DNA of 33,518 nucleotides from Oehlia diaphana. Lineage: Eukaryota; Glomeromycota; Glomeromycetes; Glomerales; Glomeraceae. A model generated the notes under the pieces. The model ran no database searches. It was not told the origin of the DNA and was given only the letters and a program-made list of their open reading frames with translations. The stretch is taken from NCBI GenBank assembly GCA_003833135.1, contig QZLH01000532.1, positions 46,232-79,749 on the forward strand, in the 5' to 3' direction. Of this stretch, positions 20,085 through 32,548 are shown piece by piece. A program made the position numbers and the translations under genes. Position 1 is the stretch's first letter. Every line of letters starts with the position of its first letter.

Positions 20085-22727
20085 TTATGATCTATATTTT
20101 TTTTTAGTATATTTCGTGTTAACATTATTATTATCTGTTTCATAATCTATCTTACAGATTTTAGAATGAAAAAAAAAAAAATTATTTTAGATAAAAGTAA
20201 ATATACAAAATTCTAAATATGACTTCTCATCTTAAAGCAAATAAATACACTTACTCCAGACACATAATCATGACTTTTTATATGCCCGTCTTTCTCGCTT
20301 TTTTGTCTTCCATTTTCCCAAATGTTTTGGCATTCGATCTTTAATTTTTGAGCAAAATCTTGAACACATGGACCACGTGTAGATGATATGAAAACCCGCA
20401 TGGCATGTTCTAGCTTTTGTAATAAAAATACATCGTATTCGTATTCGTTTTTTTGACGAAAAAAAGTAATAATAATCATTTACCTTCATTTCATGATATT
20501 GTTTAGTGTAGTAAGCAGGAGATTCTAATAAATAAATGCCGATAGCTTTTCTCAAAGCCTGAGCACAATGTCTGTGAATCGATCTAGTCGTTAGGGAAAT
20601 TGTAAATATAAATTTGATTTTCAAGATTTGGTACTTGCCCAGCTGAAAATCGATTATTCACTTGCAAACAGTCTTTCAAACGTCTCTGTAGAATATCATC
20701 AACAGCACTAAAACTTTTTCGTTCTTTTCGATCTAAAATTTCTTTTCCGAGTTGCCCAAATAATAACTCTTGTAAAGCTATACATCCGGACATCCATTGG
20801 TTAACATCAGGGAGCTATTAAAAATAATTTTCATAAATATAAAAACATACCGTTATTTAATTAATTAATATATACACACCTCACTTGATGGCATCCCGCG
20901 CTTAACAAAACTTCTCGGGTAACCAGTAGCAGACCATTTAATCCAACCATGTGCGAATTCTCTCAATAATTTAATTTCAAAATGTTCTGCACCTCGAGAC
21001 TCTAACTTTCTTTTTCTTAATAAAGAATCAATATCAACTTGGTTCTCTTGACAACTTTTAGTTTTAGACATAAGAGTAGTGGTTGAATCAGATGATAATA
21101 AATTGCCTGTAGAACCACGTGTAATTAAATGCACAAAAAATTGAGAGGAAGGCGGAGGAAGAGTAAATAATTGACGACTAAAAGTATATAATGGTATGTA
21201 ATTAATGCACTTCTAATAGAATATTAATACGCTATAATAAATAACATACCCGTCGAAAGGTGCATGTATATCACTAGTTTGCATGAGATGACACGCACGA
21301 AACAAGAAACGGATACGAGCTTGTAAAGCTTCTTTAATTCTTTTAATACTGCCTGAAGGTGCCTATATATACAATCAAGTTAAATGAATATAGTGACCTA
21401 AATATCCTAAAATTAACCAACTATAAGTACGCTTATTACCTTATCATGATTAGAGTCTGTTTTGTGTCCGTCAATTGAAGAAACAGACAATTGTACCTAT
21501 CATAGAAATGAATAAATATAAAATAAAATTTATATATAAATAAAATAAAATATTTTCCTGATGAATAAATATTTTTGATTACATCTTGGAACAAAAAGAG
21601 AAGGAAAGGGACACAACGTCCAGGTGCTGTTACTCCACCCTGCGCTGTCCATGCTCTTCCGCTGTATCCGCCAATAGAATATGATCCATAAGGAGATGGT
21701 ATTCCAAAACTCTGCCAGCATAAATTCATGAAATTCGTTGCATGAGGTAAAATATGTTTTTTGACGGAGTACATTGTTCTGAGAAGAGTAATCATATTTC
21801 CATCTAGTTTGGATATTGGTTGTGTTAACTAAAGATTATACATGACGTAAATAACTAGAAAAATCAAATAATCACAAAAGAATATTTTTCAAGTATAAAT
21901 GAAAGACTTTATATACCAATACTACATGAGACAGCATGAACATAAACACGAGCATTCGTAAATAAATGTGTTCGTGTTTCCATATCCAATCTTGAAAATC
22001 TTGCTTTATAATTACGAACAACAAATTCTAATTAATATCATGTTATGATAACAATTTTACACGCCAAAAACTTACCTCATTCTCAATTGTTAACTGGGAA
22101 CTTCCCCAAAGTTGTAACAAAGTCTCGCTCTCTTTAACTGAATCGATAAGTAAATACACAATATTTTTCGTCGCATCGCAATACATCCATAGACCACACT
22201 GCAAATAAATAAAAGATTAAATTACAAATTATTATAACCGAATTAGACACTCTTACATTGTTTCCGTTTGATATCAGTAAAATTGCTCCTTTCGGTCGAT
22301 TATGATTAACTTTTTCATTAGATATCTATAGATGAATTGCAATACCTTTTTAACATTGTGTTATCATTGATAATAGTCAAAACTATGAATTTATACCTGC
22401 CCAAACACATTTTTTTCTACGATAGCATTTGCTATAGAATGAAGATTTGTTGTTGTTTCAGACTGAGAAAATCCAATAAAAGAGACAATAGAAATTGGTA
22501 CAGATTCTTGAAGTTTAAAGTCTTTAATAATATCTTTATGATAAATTACGTTAGTTTGAGCTTTATTAAAAATAATTTTATGGGGAATTCCGAATACCTT
22601 CGAATTTGTTTTTTAACGTAAAAAAGCTTTGGTCTACTTCCGAAACTGTTTGTTCTTTCGGGGAGATACTTGAAGTACTTGTATTTTCCGCGACAATGTC
22701 TTCAGTTAAAAGAATTTGTTCTTCCAT
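20085..22727 (-). CDS. SMG8: SMG8-like nonsense-mediated decay factor, apparently short
   Basis: About 13 minus-strand exons: 22727-22638, 22597-22397, 22325-22257, 22198-22076, 22027-21917, 21828-21583, 21496-21440, 21362-21250, 21177-20880, 20814-20639, 20571-20484, 20413-20255 and perhaps 20150-20085. Together they give about 598 residues. Family marks are VPISIVSFIGFS near the N-terminus, LRMLVFMFMLSHVVL, PGRCVPFLLFLF and, near the end, HCAQALRKAIGIY...YHEMKLEHAMRVF...RGPCVQDF...ENGRQ. SMG8 with SMG9 regulates the SMG1 kinase that phosphorylates UPF1. Animal SMG8 is close to 990 residues; here there is no room for its C-terminal region before POLG. Intron 20638-20572 needs a GC donor to stay in phase. 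The first intron would be only 40 nt, so the start is uncertain, and so is the last exon (otherwise stop at 20213). Confidence 0.8.
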
Positions 22728-22787
22728 GTGAAGTTTATATACAGAAGCGCGGTAAAACACAAAAAAGCGAAATTTATAAATTTCGTA

Positions 22788-22795
22788 TCACGTGA
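22788..22795. promoter_or_regulatory. TCACGTGA palindrome upstream of SMG8
   Basis: A perfect 8-bp palindrome lies 61 bp before the proposed SMG8 start, in the 271-bp gap between eL21 and SMG8 (22728-22998). It matches the consensus of Cbf1-like bHLH factors. Binding is inferred. Confidence 0.45.
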
Positions 22796-22998
22796 CATAT
22801 AGGCATTAATTTATAATTTATGTAATTTAAAGATTTTAATACAAGCTAAGCTACTACTACTTTTCGGGCATAAGTATAAAACATTAAAATCATAATTAAT
22901 TGTCTTCTATTTTGCAACGGAAGGTTAATTGAATTTTAAATTTTCAATAGTTTACTACAACAGTCATTATCAATGGACGAATAATAATGAGGTTGTTA

Positions 22999-23626
22999 TC
23001 AAACAAGAGTTTCATACGAGATTGGAGTGATTGTGGTCGGCATATTATTATTAGTAGAGACAAAATGAGATTTTCGAGGACCTTCGGGTTGTCTTTTAAG
23101 ATTAACCTTTTCTACATTCATAAAATTTTAAAGGTTAAAAAAAATTAGATTTAGATGAGAATCTTTGTAATCTTTCCTACCTCCTTTAGCTCTAGCTTCT
23201 TTCTTTTTGATCGCATTTTCCTTAACACGTCGCAAGAAATCATCTCTGCATTTCGAATGCTTAATATGCTCAATTCTAACATTAACCCGCTTTTCAATAT
23301 AACGGTTGCCAACAACTTTGTTAATTATTACACCCACAGCAGATTTTGTTACATTGTAAATGATCCCGGTGCGACTGTTTAAATAAATAAAAATCAGCAT
23401 TTTTTATTTTAAATTGTATATAAAAAAGATGATGTCCCAAATTATATTACCCATGATAAAATTTGTGGGGCATACCCTTTTGGACAGCGCCGTTGGCTTT
23501 AATATCAACAATATCGCCAACTTTATACGTTTTAAGGTAGGTTGAGAGCCTAATAGATCCAGTCTCGCGGAATTTACGAGAAAACATATAGCGCGTACGG
23601 GCGCGGATACCATAAGAGTGCGGCAT
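22999..23626 (-). CDS. RPL21: 60S ribosomal protein eL21
   Basis: Three exons (23626-23451, 23374-23181, 23111-22999) join in phase to 160 residues, exactly the usual length of eL21. It starts [19 protein letters not shown], continues [31 protein letters not shown] and [20 protein letters not shown], then [20 protein letters not shown], and ends [18 protein letters not shown]...PISYETLV. All conserved blocks are present. It is a structural protein of the large ribosomal subunit. It is divergent from uS4 across a 351-bp shared promoter. Confidence 0.98.
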
Positions 23627-23977
23627 TTTTTAATTCTATTGAGTAATTATTAATCGTTATAAATGAATTATTGAATTATTAATATCAGTGACTGTCAAAT
23701 TATGTCTATCTTTTGAAAGTAATTAAATCGATAATTAACCTTACTATTTGGGTCAACAGGAAACTAATTTCAACTAAAACTCACAATGGTTGGTTTTTAG
23801 TGAAAGTAAGGATGAAAATAAATTTTTAATCAAAAAATTTTTACATCGTTACATTGTGATTGGCCGGATACACGTGATTTTATCAAATTTTTTTTTAAAA
23901 AAAAATTTTTTTTGAGAGTAAAGATATCCTCCTTTTTTCAGACGGGTATATCCTAGATTCTTCAAAACTTATTAATA
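23627..23977. promoter_or_regulatory. Shared divergent promoter of eL21 and uS4
   Basis: The 351-bp region lies between two ribosomal protein genes facing away from each other. It holds an inverted CCAAT box (ATTGG, 23859-23863) 8 bp from CACGTGA (23871-23877). Long T/A runs at about 23886-23912 may exclude nucleosomes. CACGTG sites control ribosomal genes through Cbf1 in some yeasts; a role here is inferred. Confidence 0.6.
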
Positions 23978-25311
23978 ATGCCTGGAGCCGCAAGGAATTG
24001 TATTCTTATGAGACTTTCCTAATATTTGTGTTATTAACAAGTGATTTTTCGTAAATGTATCAGATAAAAATTTTTTTTTGTCAAAGTATTTAAGTTAATA
24101 TTTATAAACGAGATATCCTTTTTGTTGATTAGAAATGTGCCAATTTAATGTGTCAGCGATTTTCATTTAGATATTGTTTATTGAATTCATAATAAGTAAA
24201 ATTTAATTAAAGTATTATATGGGAAAGTTTCATAGAAGAGAGATACAGCAATCTCTCTGGACACGAACGAACGTAAGAGTTATGATCCACCACTCACTTC
24301 CATTTTTTAAAAAAGTTGTGATAAGTGTGGATCATACTTGTTGCTAAGTGCATCATTTGGAAAGCCTTCCACAATTTCAGATTCTGAAAATCTTAACCTT
24401 GTTGCCTACATTAGCATACGAGTGAGATTTCAAAAGTGGAATATGGCTTTACCAATTTTTTCTCGTTTCTTTAAATAGGCTCAAAAACCTACAAGGTTCC
24501 TCGTCGTCCTTTCGAAAAAGAACGAATTGATCAAGAACTTCGACTAATCGGTGAATATGGTCTTCGGAACAAACGTGAAATTTGGCGTGTAGCATACACA
24601 CTTTCAAACATTCGTCGTGCTGCTCGTGAATTATTAACATTAGATGATAAGGACCCTCGTCGTTTATTTGAAGGAAATGCCTTGATTAGAAGATTAGTCA
24701 GGATTGGAGTATTGGATGAAACTAAGATGAAACTTGATTATGTTTTGGCTTTGAAAATAGAAGATTTTTTGGAAAGAAGATTACAAACTCAAGTTTTTAA
24801 ATTGGGTTTAGCTAAATCAATTCATCATGCTCGTGTTCTCATCAGACAACGCCATATTCGGTACGTATGAATTTATATAATTTAGTTTATAACAATGAGT
24901 TGTTAATCCTAAGTGTTTCAAATAGTGTTGGTAAGCAAATAGTCAATATTCCAAGTTTTATTGTTCGGTAAGTACTATAATAAATATTGTCATTTAACGC
25001 TATTTATTCGTTTATTTACTGTTTGTTTATTATTTTGATTTAGCCTCGACTCTCAGAAACATATCGATTTTGCCCTCACTTCGCCTTATGGTAATTTATC
25101 GTATATATTATTAAATATATTTAGTTATAATTTCTCACATTCGTAACTTTTTATAGGTGGTGGACGTCCTGGTCGCGTAAAGAGGAAACGTCAACGCTCC
25201 GCTATTAAGGGTAAATTATATTAAGAGCACTGTATAATAATTTTTTTGCGGTTATTAAACAAATTTCCTTGATTTATTCTTGCAGGTAAAGAGGAAGAGG
25301 AAGACGAATAA
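23978..25311 (+). CDS. RPS9: 40S ribosomal protein uS4 (RPS9)
   Basis: Six exons (23978-23999, 24479-24860, 24927-24968, 25044-25090, 25157-25210, 25286-25311) join in phase to 190 residues. The tiny first exon encodes MPGAARN plus one base. The rest follows the family closely: [55 protein letters not shown], the S4 RNA-binding segment [20 protein letters not shown] and [20 protein letters not shown], then [15 protein letters not shown] and [11 protein letters not shown], with an acidic KEEEEDE tail. It is a small-subunit primary rRNA binder that supports decoding fidelity. The first intron is 479 bp, against 66-75 bp for the other four, and carries strong hairpins. The gene converges on RVB2 with 158 bp between stop codons. 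Confidence 0.98.
24237..24336 (+). ncRNA. Candidate structured RNA in uS4 intron 1
   Basis: Two hairpins sit in the long first intron. AGAGAGAT at 24237-24244 pairs perfectly with ATCTCTCT at 24251-24258 across a 6-nt loop. TATGATCCA(C)CACT at 24281-24294 pairs with AGTGTGGATCATA at 24324-24336, 13 pairs with one bulge. Ribosomal protein introns often host snoRNAs. I cannot identify box C/D or H/ACA elements with confidence, so a regulatory intron structure is equally possible. Confidence 0.3.
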
Positions 25312-25469
25312 ACGCAAACTTTGTAATTGATTGACTTTTGGAGGCAATTGGTTATATAAAGTTTATAAAATATGTAACTTAAATAATAATATATCGTTTT
25401 GCAAAAAATTTTTTAATTTCTATAATCTAAAGTCTCACAGCCAATTGATATAAAATAAAATTACAAAGA

Positions 25470-27630
<2,161 letters not shown>

Positions 27631-27754
27631 ATTGTTTAATTCTACAAAAAAAAAAAGCTTCTATAGTTGATTTGATCAAAGGAAGTCTTTATACTGCGTA
27701 TATATGTAGATAATCATTTTTTCCATTCAAGATCATAATGACAAATTTTCACTC

Positions 27755-27761
27755 CACGTGA
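27755..27761. promoter_or_regulatory. CACGTGA motif upstream of RVB2
   Basis: CACGTGA lies about 125 bp before the proposed RVB2 start codon, in the RVB2 5' flank. The remainder of 27631-28034 is AT-rich and I see no gene in it. Confidence 0.4.
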
Positions 27762-28044
27762 TCTTTAATAGGAGAACCCAAAAATAGCCCTCCTCGTATT
27801 ACTTTCTTGACTTGGTTAAAATGCATGATTATGTATGATAACCATATTCTCTCTTGATCTGAAAATTAAACATTAACACGTATTTTTTCAAAGAATCTTT
27901 TTGCAAAGAATCAATATATATTAATAAAATAGATTTAATGAAGATTTTATTTTATTTATTAACTTTAAAAATAATATTTAAACTTTGTTTATTATTTTAC
28001 TATTTTATTATATCTTATTTGCTATAACTTATACTTCTTTAATA

Positions 28045-28329
28045 GGACCCCAGACATCTCTTATAGAGCTCACAACTGACTTTTCGCCAAAAAAGACTCA
28101 ATTTGCTCTTTTTTATTTTCAGTTTTTTGCGATTATCTCGGCATCCAGTGATCCGATTCATGCGGATTTTTTTTTATTTTGTAGAGCTCGATGAGAGCTA
28201 CAAAACAAAAAAATTATTCGCATAAATTGGACCACTGAATGCAGAGATAATCGCAAAAAACTGAAAATTTTTTTTTTTGAAATTTAGGTCAATTTGCTAA
28301 AAAGTTACTCTCTGTAATGTCCGGGGTCC
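28045..28329. mobile_element. Palindromic MITE, copy 2 (GGACCCC...GGGGTCC)
   Basis: The 285-bp element has GGACCCCAGACATCT at one end and, inverted, GGACCCCGGACATTA at the other. It is flanked by a perfect 10-bp direct repeat TTCTTTAATA (28035-28044 and 28330-28339). The internal ATCTCGGCATCCAGTG at 28135-28150 is identical to copy 1 (3316-3331), and the centre TTTGTAGAGCTC...GAGCTACAAAA is palindromic. No transposase is encoded. The long hairpin and 10-bp duplication fit a Mutator-like non-autonomous element. Confidence 0.85.
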
Positions 28330-28339
28330 TTCTTTAATA

Positions 28340-29015
28340 CACAGTAAAATTCAATATAATGGAAACATCTGTTCCAGTATAATATAAAATGTAGAATTTG
28401 TTTTTTAAGCTCATAAGAGATAAATTTTTTTTTAAAATTAATACAGTAGCAAATAAATAAAAAATAAGATTTTAAACAATTTATTTGTAGGTTATTTGAA
28501 AATTGCTTTAAACTACATATCCCTGTTTTTTAGTTAACCAATTATTCAAATTTAATAAAATTTATATTATTGAATTCTTAATAAAAGGAATTTAATAATA
28601 ATAATTTTATTTTTTCAATTTTAATATTTATTAAAAAATAATACAAAAGGTATCTAAATTTTATTTGAAATTATATAGCTTTTATTAATAAATAGTACTA
28701 AGTAATGCAAATCTATATTTATATATAAACATTCTATAGTAGTTATTATCTATAAATCACACTAATATTATATATAACAGGACTGGGAAAACTTCTAATA
28801 GAGGTCACTGTCAATCATGGTTCAAGGCTATATTAAATTTTAAAAAAAGATCACTGCCAAAATTCTTAATAAAAGTCACGTGTTAGTTCGCAAGAATAAG
28901 AAATTTTGAGCAAAGATCTTTTCTTTTTCTGTTTTTAGAGCAAAAACATGTGAATAAACAGCCAATTAACCAATCATAAAATGGTTCGCATTTATATATT
29001 TTTTTGATTTTTTGG
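28340..29015. other. AT-rich intergenic stretch, no gene seen
   Basis: About 680 bp between the MITE and the hAT element. A GC-richer part at 28781-28990 (GGACTGGGAAAACTTC, TCACGTGTTAG, CCAATTAACCAATCAT) may be the remnant of another element or promoter. I cannot assign it. Confidence 0.4.
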
Positions 29016-29098
29016 AAGTGACCTAGGGATGGCAACGGTCATGGTTATAACCGGTTATGACCAGTTATAACCGTAACTGATATTGGTCAGTCAAATGC

Positions 29099-29197
29099 TC
29101 TAACTGACCGTTTAACCGACCATTTAACTGACCATTTAACCGACCATTTAACTGACCGTTTAACTGACCATTTAACCGACCGTTTAACTGACCATTT
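29099..29197. repeat. 12-bp subterminal repeats, left end of hAT
   Basis: About eight copies of TTTAACYGACCR in tandem, alternating C and T at the sixth base of the motif. They are inverted relative to the set at the right end. Confidence 0.85.
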
Positions 29198-29235
29198 TAC
29201 CAATATATTTTTTATTTTCAGTTGTATTAAAAATT

Positions 29236-29700
29236 AAACTACAATTTAAAAATTGAATTAACTATTTTAGGCTTAGATAAATTTATTTACAATTGTTCCA
29301 TTTTTAGTTAATCATTTGCTGCATATTAATTTAATATAGTTTTCTTATTTATTGTGCTACAATTTAAAATTGAATTAACTATTTTAGAATTAGATAATTA
29401 TTATACTATTGTTCTATTGTGTTATTTTTAGTTTACCATTTGATGTATTAACTATATCTATTATTATATTTATAGTTTTCTTGTTTATTGTACTATAATT
29501 TAAAAATTTAATTAACTATTTTAGTATTCCATTATATTATTTTTAGTTTATCATTTGATGTATTAACTATTTTTGTTATTATATTTATAGTTTTCTTGTT
29601 TATTGTGCTATAATTTAAAAATTTAATTAACTATTTTAGTATTAGATAATTATTATCCTATTGTTCCATTGTATTATTTTTAGTTTATCATTTGATGTAT
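29236..29700. repeat. Imperfect 113-137-bp tandem repeat inside hAT 5' region
   Basis: About four copies share the order AATTTAAAAATTGAATTAACTATTTTAG, a Val/Ile-codon-free AT stretch, ATTGTTCCATT, TTTTTAGTTTATCATTTGATGTATTAACTA and TTTATAGTTTTCTTGTTTATTGTGCTA. The AATTAACTATTTTAG segments recur near 29255, 29370, 29505 and 29625. It is not coding and lies between the subterminal repeats and the transposase start. Confidence 0.6.
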
Positions 29701-29936
29701 CATATTTTAAGAAATTTCTTGAAGCATGTGAAAATTTTAATTGGAAAATAAAATATATATATATAATGCATAAAAAATAGTTATTTTTACATTTTTTTAA
29801 TAAAAAAAAGTGCCTTTTATAGTTGTTTTACGTTATTTATAATAAAAATTTAATTTTACATTCTTTTTCTTTTATATTAATTAACAATTTCTTATAATAA
29901 ATTAAAAAGTTTTATTACACTTGTAACAATAAAGTA

Positions 29937-31865
29937 ATGTCGAATGTAATTGAAATTGAAAGTGACTTTACCATATCTGATTATAGTGTTGACAGTGATG
30001 AAGAATTATATGATAGTAATGAAGATGAAAATAATGAAGAAAATGATAATAGTGAAGAAGGTAATAATAATGAAGAAGGTGATGACAATGATGAAGGTAA
30101 TGACAATAAAGACAATGAAGAAGAAGATAATAATAATGAAGATAATAATGAAGGGGAAGATAATAATGAAGAGGAAGATAATAATGAAGAGGATAGCAAT
30201 ATCAGACAAAAAATCAAAACATCTAATGTTTGGGATTTTGTAAATAAAGAAACACACAAGTGCTCATTTTGTAGTAAAATATTTAAAAAAAAACTGGAAC
30301 TAGTTCCATGCGTATTCATTTAAAAAATCATGGGATTTCACTTGATAAAGAAAAATAAACTATATTAGACAGTTTTGTTAAGTCTACTTAGACTGAAAAA
30401 AAGTATGCAATAATTGAGTGGATTATATTGGATATGCAACCATTCAAGGTTGTGAAGGGGGGATGCATTTCGTAAAATGATATCAAAATTTGATCTAAAA
30501 CACAAGTTACCAACTAGAAATACAATTAAAAATTTGGTTATAAATTTGTTTAAAAAAAGACGAGAGAGCATAAAAAGTTACATTACAACAATACCAGGAA
30601 AAGTTGCTCTGACAACAGATATATGGTTATCATTAAAAAATGAAGGTTTTTTAGGAATTACTATTTATTATATAGATAATGATTGGATATTAAAGCATTT
30701 TACCTTAGATATTTTTAAGTTTAAAGGTTCTTATACTGGGCTGGCAATTTCAAATGAGATTTATAAGTTACTTGTAGAATTTAATTTGGAAAATAAAACA
30801 ATATCTTTAACAACAAATAATGCTAGTAACATGGTTTTTTGTGCTAGACAGTTAAGTTTAAAATTTGAACATAATGATTTTATTCACTACAGATGTGTAG
30901 CACATATCTTAAATCTTATTGTATCAACAGGATTAGATATTGTAAAAGAAAATATTAAAAAACTAAGTAAACTAATGAAAGTAATTAAAAAATTCACAAA
31001 AATACTTGAAGAATTAGAAAATTTATTACAACTAAATAATAAAGTATTTTTACGTCCAATTATCAATATAAAAACTCGATGGAATAGTACATATAAAATG
31101 ATTAACAGAGCAAGTGTCTTAAAAGAAAATATTTTAATATTAGCAGTAAAATATTCTATTTTAAATAATTATTTACCTACACAAGTAGAATGGGAATTAT
31201 TTCATGATTTAAATCAATTTTTAGAATCATTTAATAATGCTACTATTGATTTATCTGTACAATCTCGTCCTATCATTGCACACTCTAGAGTAATATTATT
31301 AGCTATCAAAATTGATTTATATACTGATAGAGGTGAAGATTCACTTTTAAAGGATGTAATTATCCCAATGAGAGAAAAATTTGAAACTTATTATGAAGTT
31401 CTTAAAGAACCTACTCATATTGCAGCATTTTTAGACCCTCATTACAAAAATTATTATTTTCCTGATATGAATAACAATGAAATATTACAACCAATTCAAT
31501 AAAAATTAAGTCAAATACAACCTACAAATTTAATAAGATCTGTAAAAGTTTCACCTTTCTTGCAAAAACTAAAATCAACAAAAAGTATACAAATAGTTGA
31601 TGATGAAGTAACAAAATATTGGAATACTAATGATGCAGATGAAAACATAAAACCATTAGAGTGGTGGAAAACACATTCAACAGAATATCCAAACCTGTCA
31701 AAATTAGCAATGAACTACCTATGTATTCAGGCCAGTTCAGTCCCATGCGAACAACTTTTTTCTGTAGCAGGGCAAATTTTATGCAAGTCTCGAAATCGTT
31801 TAACTGGAGAATCGGTACGTGCAAGTATTTGCTTACGAAGTTGGATGTCAGAAAATATTTATTAA
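29937..31865 (+). pseudogene. hAT transposase, frameshifted and with stops
   Basis: The order of parts is complete. An Asp/Glu/Asn-rich N-terminus (residues 1 to about 88) precedes a BED zinc finger starting NVWDFV...CSFCSKIF near 30226-30285 and continuing in another frame as SSMRIHLKNHGI. Next comes the RNase-H-like core with TTDIWLS, TTNNASN and RCVAHILNL, and a C-terminal dimerisation region with NLSKLAMNYL, PCEQLFSVAG and NRLTGESVRA. The breaks are a frameshift at the A-run near 30283-30291, TAA at 30356-30358, TAG at 30389-30391, a second frameshift at the G-run near 30455-30461, and TAA at 31500-31502. The second catalytic Asp is Asn (30816-30818). The product cannot be active. Confidence 0.9.
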
Positions 31866-32317
31866 ATATTTCATATAATTTTCCTAGGGGTCTTTTCTTT
31901 TATCTTGCACTTAATATTTGTTATTTTTTCCATTTATTATTATTATTTTTTTTTAAATTATAACAATGTAAAACATTATTAACTTTATATCATTTATTTA
32001 AATAAAAATAGTCTATATTAAATATTATAACAGAAATAAATCATTTTTTAATTTAAATTTGTTGATTTTAATTTTAAAAAAAGTTTTTTTAATAATGTTT
32101 TTTTAGCTAATTTATTAAAAAAGAAGTGCTTTAATAATTTTTATTTATTAAATAAAAAAAACATTAAATGTTAGCTTGGATTTGTTTAAAAAAAGTTAGC
32201 ATTTTTTTTATTAAACTAAAAAAATATTAATAAAACCATTTTTAAAATTCACATATATTTCTGATCATATTGATTAGTCATTCTTATAACTAATAAAAAT
32301 AAATCAGGCAGCAAAAT

Positions 32318-32454
32318 GGTCAGTTAAGTGGTCGGTTAAGTGGTCGGTTAAACGGTCGGTTAAACGGTCGGTTAAACGGTCAGTTAAACGGTCGGTTAAA
32401 CGGTCGGTTAAACGGTCGGTTAAACGGTCAGTTAAACGGTCGGTTAAACGGTCA
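32318..32454. repeat. 12-bp subterminal repeats, right end of hAT
   Basis: About 11 to 12 copies of GGTCRGTTAAAC, the reverse complement of the left-end unit. The first copies read TTAAGT instead of TTAAAC. The stretch 31866-32310 before it is AT-rich with no coding potential. Confidence 0.85.
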
Positions 32455-32548
32455 GAAAAACGGTTAGCCAAAACGGTCAGTCAGTCAAAGACCTTTAACC
32501 GGTTATGACCGACCGATAACTGACCATGACCGACCGTTGCCATCCCTA

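Larger units (their letters stand above)
29024..32548 (+). mobile_element. Complete but inactive hAT transposon, 3.5 kb
   Basis: The terminal inverted repeats TAGGGATGGCAACGGTC are identical over 17 bp at both ends (29024-29040 and the complement at 32532-32548); TAGGGATGGCAA-like ends are widespread in hAT elements. Inside each end is an array of 12-bp repeats in opposite orientation, typical transposase-binding subterminal repeats. It encodes one hAT transposase, now broken. The 8-bp flanks (AAGTGACC and AGCTGGCT) agree at only 4 positions, so the target duplication has decayed or the element was rearranged. Confidence 0.9.

Noticed and set aside
20213..20254. Read-through of the last SMG8 intron giving a short tail ending in KMRSHI
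   Set aside because: A strong GTAAGT donor sits exactly at the end of the conserved part, so splicing is more likely; kept only as the alternative 3' end.
11036..22868. A shared TTTTCGGGC-type motif upstream of the CWC21-like gene (about 11040) and of SMG8 (about 22862)
   Set aside because: Only two occurrences in opposite orientation relative to the genes; too weak to call a regulatory site.
27985..28194. Small hydrophobic open frame
   Set aside because: It runs across the MITE boundary and into the palindrome; non-coding.
29981..30319. Ser/Leu-rich minus-strand frame and Ile/Phe-rich frame opposite the acidic tract of the hAT transposase
   Set aside because: Both are shadows of the Asp/Glu/Asn codon repeat on the plus strand.
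32318..32454. Regular short repeats that could suggest a CRISPR-like array
   Set aside because: Units of 12 bp are contiguous with no unique spacers, mirrored at the other transposon end, and the context is eukaryotic; these are subterminal transposon repeats.
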